Positions 15,651-18,832 of a stretch of 18,832 nt of DNA are shown piece by piece (position 1 is the first letter of the stretch; every line of letters begins with the position of its first letter). The DNA is from Verrucomicrobiota bacterium. GTDB lineage: Bacteria > Verrucomicrobiota > Verrucomicrobiia > Limisphaerales > SXQI01. A program made the position numbers and the translations under genes. Where the stretch lies: assembly GCA_008933045.1 (NCBI GenBank), contig WBXJ01000023.1:1-18832 (forward strand), written 5' to 3'. The notes beneath the pieces were generated by a model. That model was not told where the DNA came from and searched no databases. It was given only the letters and a program-made list of their open reading frames with translations.

Positions 15651-16952
15651 CTAGAGCTTCCACCCCTTGCGATACTGGTGCTGAATCAACGCATCTGCTC
15701 CCGGGTTTCCTCGCGCTTTTTGGTGTGCTGAATCCCAGTCGATTGGTTTACCTACGCGGTAAGCTAAGTTCCCCAGCAACGCGGCTTCTGTTAATGGCCC
15801 TGAGTAATCAAAGGAACAGGTAGTTTTGCCTCCGGTTTTACAGGCCAAAATCCATTCCGCATGATGTCCGATCGACTCAGGAATAGTCTTCGCAGGCGGC
15901 ACGAAGCCCGCGAAATCTTTTTCTGGAAACAACAGGTGTCGTCCGTAGTCGGAAATCAGTTGCCCTTTGGAACCAATAAATAAGACGCCAGAACCCCATT
16001 TGGCTGCCATATCCGGCTCCAACACCGAAGGCTTGCGGCCTCCGTGGTACCAAGTCAAATCGACCGCCGGCTGTGCGCCTCGCGCTGGATATTTATACCG
16101 CACAGTGAGCGCGGTGGGAGTCGATTCTGAGTCCAGAGTGGGTCCATCTGCCTGGGCGGATAATGGGTGTCTCAAATCTAAAGCCCAGTGGGGAAGGTCC
16201 ATGTAATGGCAGCCAAAATCCGCGAGCGAACCACCACCAAAGGCCCACCAATTACGCCATTTAAAAGGCAGGTAATCGGGGTGATAGGGACGCTTTTCCA
16301 CTGGACCAACCCACAAGTCGTAATCCAATGTCGATGGCTCAGGTGGAGTCTCCGTCGGTCGCTTGACGTTGCCATAGCTCGAACCCACCCAGACATGAAC
16401 CTCTTTCACTGCCCCGATAGCACCGCTCCGGATCAGTTCCACAACTCGTCGATAATTACTACCCGCATGAATCTGCGTGCCGATTTGAGTGACCAGCTTT
16501 TGTTTCGCAGCCAACTCCGTGATGTAGCGTGCCTCCGAGAGAGTGTGCGTCAGCGGCTTCTCGCAGTAAGCATGGCGCCCAGATTTTAACACGGCCGCTG
16601 TGATCACCGCGTGAGTGTGATCGGGTGTCGCCACGACGATGGCGTCGATATCTTTCTGTGCGATCAGCTTCCTGAAATCACGGTATTTCTGGGCTGAAGG
16701 ATGTTTCGCTGCAGCCTCATTCAGGAAGTTGGCATCCACATCGCACAATGCCACAATGTTTTGGCTCGAAACATTATCCAAATTGTAACGACCCTGATTC
16801 GCCACTCCCACAACACCAATATTTAATTTATCGTTGGGTGATACTCGACGAGCCTGAACCCGAGGGTTCAAGTTGATGAACGCTCCCCCAACGAGGATCA
16901 TCGTGGAGGAAGCAAGAAAACGCCTTCGACTGGTCACAAGGTGGGTGTGCAT
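15651..16952 (-). CDS. Tat-exported Gfo/Idh/MocA family oxidoreductase
   Basis: This is a 433-residue protein. A twin-arginine motif (SRRRFL at 8-13) and hydrophobic segment to about 30, ending VQA, predict export with bound NAD(P). The Rossmann domain starts at 43 with NIGVVGVANQG, then IVALCDVD (66-73), IDAIVVATPDHTH (102-114) and the catalytic-type EKP at 131-133. The C-terminal dehydrogenase half holds FGGGSLADFGCHYMD, with a His of the usual active-site type. Family members oxidise or reduce sugar hydroxyls, and exported ones often act as glycoside 3-dehydrogenases or hydrolases. ATG 16952 was chosen; a TTG at 16979 would add 9 residues. It follows the dual DUF1080 gene on the same strand with about 74 bp between, and the pairing supports action on 3-keto-glycosides. 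Confidence 0.93.
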   Translation of the reverse strand: MHTHLVTSRRRFLASSTMILVGGAFINLNPRVQARRVSPNDKLNIGVVGVANQGRYNLDNVSSQNIVALCDVDANFLNEAAAKHPSAQKYRDFRKLIAQKDIDAIVVATPDHTHAVITAAVLKSGRHAYCEKPLTHTLSEARYITELAAKQKLVTQIGTQIHAGSNYRRVVELIRSGAIGAVKEVHVWVGSSYGNVKRPTETPPEPSTLDYDLWVGPVEKRPYHPDYLPFKWRNWWAFGGGSLADFGCHYMDLPHWALDLRHPLSAQADGPTLDSESTPTALTVRYKYPARGAQPAVDLTWYHGGRKPSVLEPDMAAKWGSGVLFIGSKGQLISDYGRHLLFPEKDFAGFVPPAKTIPESIGHHAEWILACKTGGKTTCSFDYSGPLTEAALLGNLAYRVGKPIDWDSAHQKARGNPGADALIQHQYRKGWKL

Positions 16953-17026
16953 AGTGTTACGAGATTTTGCCCAATCCAAGAAACATTGGTGCAGGGTTTC
17001 TCAGATTGTGCGGATTCAGTTTTGAG

Positions 17027-18340
17027 TTATTGAGCCGCCGTGCGACTTGAAATTTCTCTGACGTAGACATTTTTAAACCAAAGCGTATTTCCGTGATTCT
17101 GCAGCTCAATCGCGCCGCTCGAATAAATTGGGAGGGCTCGATCCCAATAATTTTCCAACGTCGTATTGTTCACGACCAGTTTGCCATTCAGATAAATGGT
17201 CACTTTTTCTCCCGTCATCAAAATACGAAATCTATTCCACTGACCAACGGGGTTGTCTGCATTCACCAAGGGACCGCTTGGGTTTTTCTGGTTGTTGTAA
17301 AGCCCCCCCGATCCCAGTGCCTTTGGATTGGGTCGAGTATCCGTCATGTCCCAAATTTGCACCTGTGGACTACCGCGCAAGTAAATGCCGCTGTCGCCCT
17401 TTTCCGTGATCTTCCAATCTACATACATCTCGAAATCCGCATAATCTTTGAGAGTGCATAAATTGTCTCCCTTGCCATCAAACACCAAAGCACCTTCCGT
17501 CGGGTGCCAGTGATCCCGCATCCGCTGATCGGCAGTTGCTTGAGCCGCCTTTAACTCATCGGTAGACATTTTGGCGCGTTTCAGAGGATCAGCGACCAAT
17601 CCTTTCCAACCCGTCAGATCTTTTCCGTTGAACAGTGCCTTAAACCCAGCAGGAGGCACGTTGTCCTTGGCCGGCGTCTCGGCGAGTTCGTTGATCCGTA
17701 AGTTTCGAAATTCGACATAAGCATTATGTCCCAAGAAACCAATGTGCCCTTTTTCTCGTAACAAACCGGGATGATCCCTGAGTGCTGCTAAGTCCCGCAC
17801 ATCATTCAAGTCGGCATCCACAATCACTTTGCCGTTGAGCGTGACCTTCACATTCCGTCCGTTCGCCATGATCTCCTGAGAATTCCATTCTCCAGCTTTC
17901 TTGAGAGCACCGCGCTTTGCAGCCACAGCTCCGTAGATGGATCCGTGATATTGATCGGGGCGAAGGTTTGCATACTGCGGCGATGTGTTATCTAATACTT
18001 GAACTTCCATCCCCATATAAGCGGCATCCCCTTCGAGAGGAGCGCGAATACCAATCCCATTATTCGCGCCTTCCGAAAGCTTGAATTCAAATCGGTAGAT
18101 AAAATTTGCGTATTCCTTTTCCGTAAACAAATTTCCACCGCCTTCCTTCGGGCAAATGATCATTCCATCGCGGACCTCGTAACCTGTCCCCGACTTATTC
18201 ATCAACTTCCAACCTGCTAGAGTCTTTCCGTCAAAAAGCGGTTTAAAACCCGGTTCAGGTGTGGAAGAGGGTTGGGCAATTAACGTGGGCAAACTCGCCA
18301 GCACAGCCAGCCCTAAGGAGAAAATAATTTTTGTACTCAT
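17027..18340 (-). CDS. Secreted protein with two DUF1080 (3-keto-disaccharide hydrolase) domains
   Basis: This is a 437-residue protein from ATG 18340; the frame is open to 18394 but the extra residues precede a normal signal peptide (MSTKIIFSLGLAVLASLPTLIA, 1-22). DUF1080 domain 1 spans about 31-217 (FKPLFDGKTLAGWK to VEFRNLRINEL) and domain 2 about 232-431 (FKALFNGKDLTGWK to FKNVYVREI). Each has the FxxLFxGKxLxGW opening, a central NGIGI or DSGIYLRG strand, an EVQVLD or QVQIWD strand and a VTLNGK/IYLNGK strand. Domain 2 carries an extra helical insert (250-275). A duplicated domain may give two sites or one catalytic and one binding site. It lies upstream of the oxidoreductase gene; its own promoter region carries an inverted repeat. 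Confidence 0.92.
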   Translation of the reverse strand: MSTKIIFSLGLAVLASLPTLIAQPSSTPEPGFKPLFDGKTLAGWKLMNKSGTGYEVRDGMIICPKEGGGNLFTEKEYANFIYRFEFKLSEGANNGIGIRAPLEGDAAYMGMEVQVLDNTSPQYANLRPDQYHGSIYGAVAAKRGALKKAGEWNSQEIMANGRNVKVTLNGKVIVDADLNDVRDLAALRDHPGLLREKGHIGFLGHNAYVEFRNLRINELAETPAKDNVPPAGFKALFNGKDLTGWKGLVADPLKRAKMSTDELKAAQATADQRMRDHWHPTEGALVFDGKGDNLCTLKDYADFEMYVDWKITEKGDSGIYLRGSPQVQIWDMTDTRPNPKALGSGGLYNNQKNPSGPLVNADNPVGQWNRFRILMTGEKVTIYLNGKLVVNNTTLENYWDRALPIYSSGAIELQNHGNTLWFKNVYVREISSRTAAQ

Positions 18341-18357
18341 GGATTCATTCAAAGATA

Positions 18358-18379
18358 TTCCCAAATCAGACCTTGGGAA
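18358..18379 (-). promoter_or_regulatory. Inverted repeat upstream of the dual DUF1080 gene (operator or leader hairpin)
   Basis: TTCCCAA (18358-18364) and TTGGGAA (18373-18379) form a perfect 7-bp inverted repeat with an 8-nt spacer, 18-39 bp upstream of the ATG at 18340. The half-sites lie about 15 bp apart centre to centre, which is more than one helical turn. It could be a regulator binding site or fold in the RNA leader. No good -35/-10 pair is recognised around it. Confidence 0.35.
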
Positions 18380-18417
18380 AGCAGTTTTATTCAAATGGGT
18401 AAATTATTTCGTGCATC

Positions 18418-18524
18418 CCTAAGTTGGCGGTAGGGATCAGTTCAAAAGGTGCGGATCGTCCCTGTTTTTTACGAGGATGCTCAGGTGCAGCAGCGAAGTC
18501 AGGCCTGATCGACTCCAAAAATGT
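18418..18524 (-). mobile_element. Doubtful remnant of a transposase N-terminus
   Basis: A minus-strand frame closed by stops reads FLESIRPDF and then PEHPRKKQGRSAPFELI. The DPR/PR-K-K-x-G-R-x-x-PFxL pattern resembles the N-terminal region of ISAs1-type transposases. There is no start codon, no terminal inverted repeat and no DDE domain, so it is at best a fragment. It lies next to the DUF4338 remnant. The match is from memory and weak. Confidence 0.2.
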
Positions 18525-18567
18525 CTACAGCCTCCGAGACGCCTCTGGAGTTGCTTTCCGAGAGACT

Positions 18568-18729
18568 TCACTGCTCCCATCGATCAGCTCGCCAGAGATG
18601 CTTCTGCCGATCCTGTGAATTCCAGCCCAACCTCCGATCACGTGCGGCGCACCGCCACGCCGACGCGCCAAACAAGAGACATCCCACCACCGGAAAACCC
18701 AAATAGTGGTAGCGCTCCAGATAATAAGC
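18568..18729 (-). pseudogene. Decayed DUF4338 (DruA-like / transposon-associated) gene fragment
   Basis: A 53-codon minus-strand frame ending in TGA reads YYLERYHYLGFPVVG, then CLLFGASAWRCAARDR, then LGWNSQDRQKHL. These match, in order, the conserved HYLG, GAAAW-x-x-A-x-RD and IGW-x-x-x-x-R-x-x-x-L blocks of DUF4338 proteins. The usual 12-15 residues between the HYLG block and the LLFGAxAW block are missing, and everything beyond the third block is lost (intact proteins continue for roughly 100 or more residues). There is no start codon, and the frame is closed by a stop upstream. DUF4338 occurs in transposon-associated genes and in the Druantia protein DruA. The remnant begins exactly where the clpB-like tail on the other strand begins. 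Non-functional. Confidence 0.5.
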
Positions 18730-18832
18730 CCTCGATCCTCTGGCAATGAAGTTGCTCGAGGGTATTTACAAAGCGGGCGATCACATCCGAGTCACTGCAC
18801 AGTCGGATGAACTGATCTTCGAACACACGAGC
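18728..18832 (+). pseudogene. Isolated C-terminal fragment resembling ClpB
   Basis: After a TAA at 18725-18727 the plus frame is open to the window edge and reads LDPLAMKLLEG, then AGDHIRV and DELIFE. This pattern (xPLAxKxLEGxxxxGDxIxV, then a short strand) is the extreme C-terminus of ClpB disaggregases, just after the GARPLxR helix. In an intact gene the preceding ~800 codons would lie at lower coordinates, but that stretch holds the DUF4338 remnant and the divergent dual DUF1080 gene. A faint GARPxRR-like reading at about 18652-18672 in another frame might be coincidental. The likely reading is a truncated clpB tail left by rearrangement; the stop codon lies outside the window. Confidence 0.4.

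Larger units (their letters stand above)
18380..18832. other. Region without an intact gene
   Basis: No convincing intact gene is present in these 453 bp. Several short open frames exist on both strands but none has a family-like sequence over its whole length. What can be seen are the decayed DUF4338 fragment, a weak transposase-like fragment and the clpB-like tail described separately. The first ~40 bp beside the inverted repeat should hold the promoter of the dual DUF1080 gene, though no clear hexamers are recognised. Confidence 0.6.

Noticed and set aside
18477..18749. 90-codon plus-strand frame at the right edge
   Set aside because: Pro/Ser/Arg-rich low-complexity translation, antisense to the DUF4338 remnant; no family resemblance.
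18638..18826. 62-codon minus-strand frame spanning the clpB-like tail
   Set aside because: It overlaps both remnants in a frame that matches neither, and has no recognisable domain.
1..18832. CRISPR arrays, tRNA genes, rRNA genes, intact insertion sequences
   Set aside because: No regularly spaced repeats, tRNA-like cloverleaf, rRNA segments or terminal inverted repeats flanking a transposase were seen by eye on either strand.

Overview
The window looks like a chromosomal segment of a Verrucomicrobiota bacterium, probably of the Pedosphaera/Limisphaerales type (subdivision 3). The reasons are the combination of a PSD1 (cytochrome c + DUF1549 + DUF1553) protein, a DUF1501 protein, several DUF1080 domains and a Tat-exported Gfo/Idh/MocA oxidoreductase, which are abundant in Verrucomicrobiota and Planctomycetota. 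Genes are dense, base composition is moderate, and Shine-Dalgarno sequences are often weak or absent. The taxonomic call is inference from gene content.

Left part (1-7546) is mostly housekeeping and stress biology on the minus strand. A truncated DUF6662-like beta-barrel gene and a small exported c-type cytochrome are on the plus strand and converge on a Fur-family regulator gene. To the right come a DnaJ/CbpA-like co-chaperone and a DegP/HtrA periplasmic protease (htrA-dnaJ pair), a strong intrinsic terminator, Mn-type superoxide dismutase, an exported methionine sulfoxide reductase A, undecaprenyl diphosphate synthase (uppS) and adenylosuccinate synthetase (purA). The purA leader carries a good -35 element and, only about 24 nt before the start codon, an intrinsic-terminator-like hairpin. 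This is a possible attenuator.

Middle (7733-9237): a short MscS-type mechanosensitive channel (plus) converges on a family 2 glycosyltransferase (minus).

Right part (9381-18340) is accessory carbohydrate metabolism. A plus-strand run holds an exported DUF1080 protein, a large PSD1 protein, a Tat-exported DUF1501 protein, a small one-TM cysteine-containing protein and a LolA-like exported protein. It converges on a minus-strand pair: a secreted protein with two DUF1080 domains followed by a Tat-exported Gfo/Idh/MocA oxidoreductase. Known DUF1080 members act on 3-keto-glycosides and Gfo/Idh/MocA enzymes can make or use 3-keto sugars, so the two clusters together suggest an extracytoplasmic oxidise-then-cleave glycan pathway. 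That is inference.

The right edge (18387-18832) has no intact gene. It holds a decayed minus-strand DUF4338 fragment, a doubtful transposase-like remnant and, on the plus strand, what reads like the last ~35 codons of clpB without the rest of the gene. It looks like a rearrangement scar. No tRNA, rRNA, CRISPR array or intact insertion sequence was seen, and no intact defence system was found.
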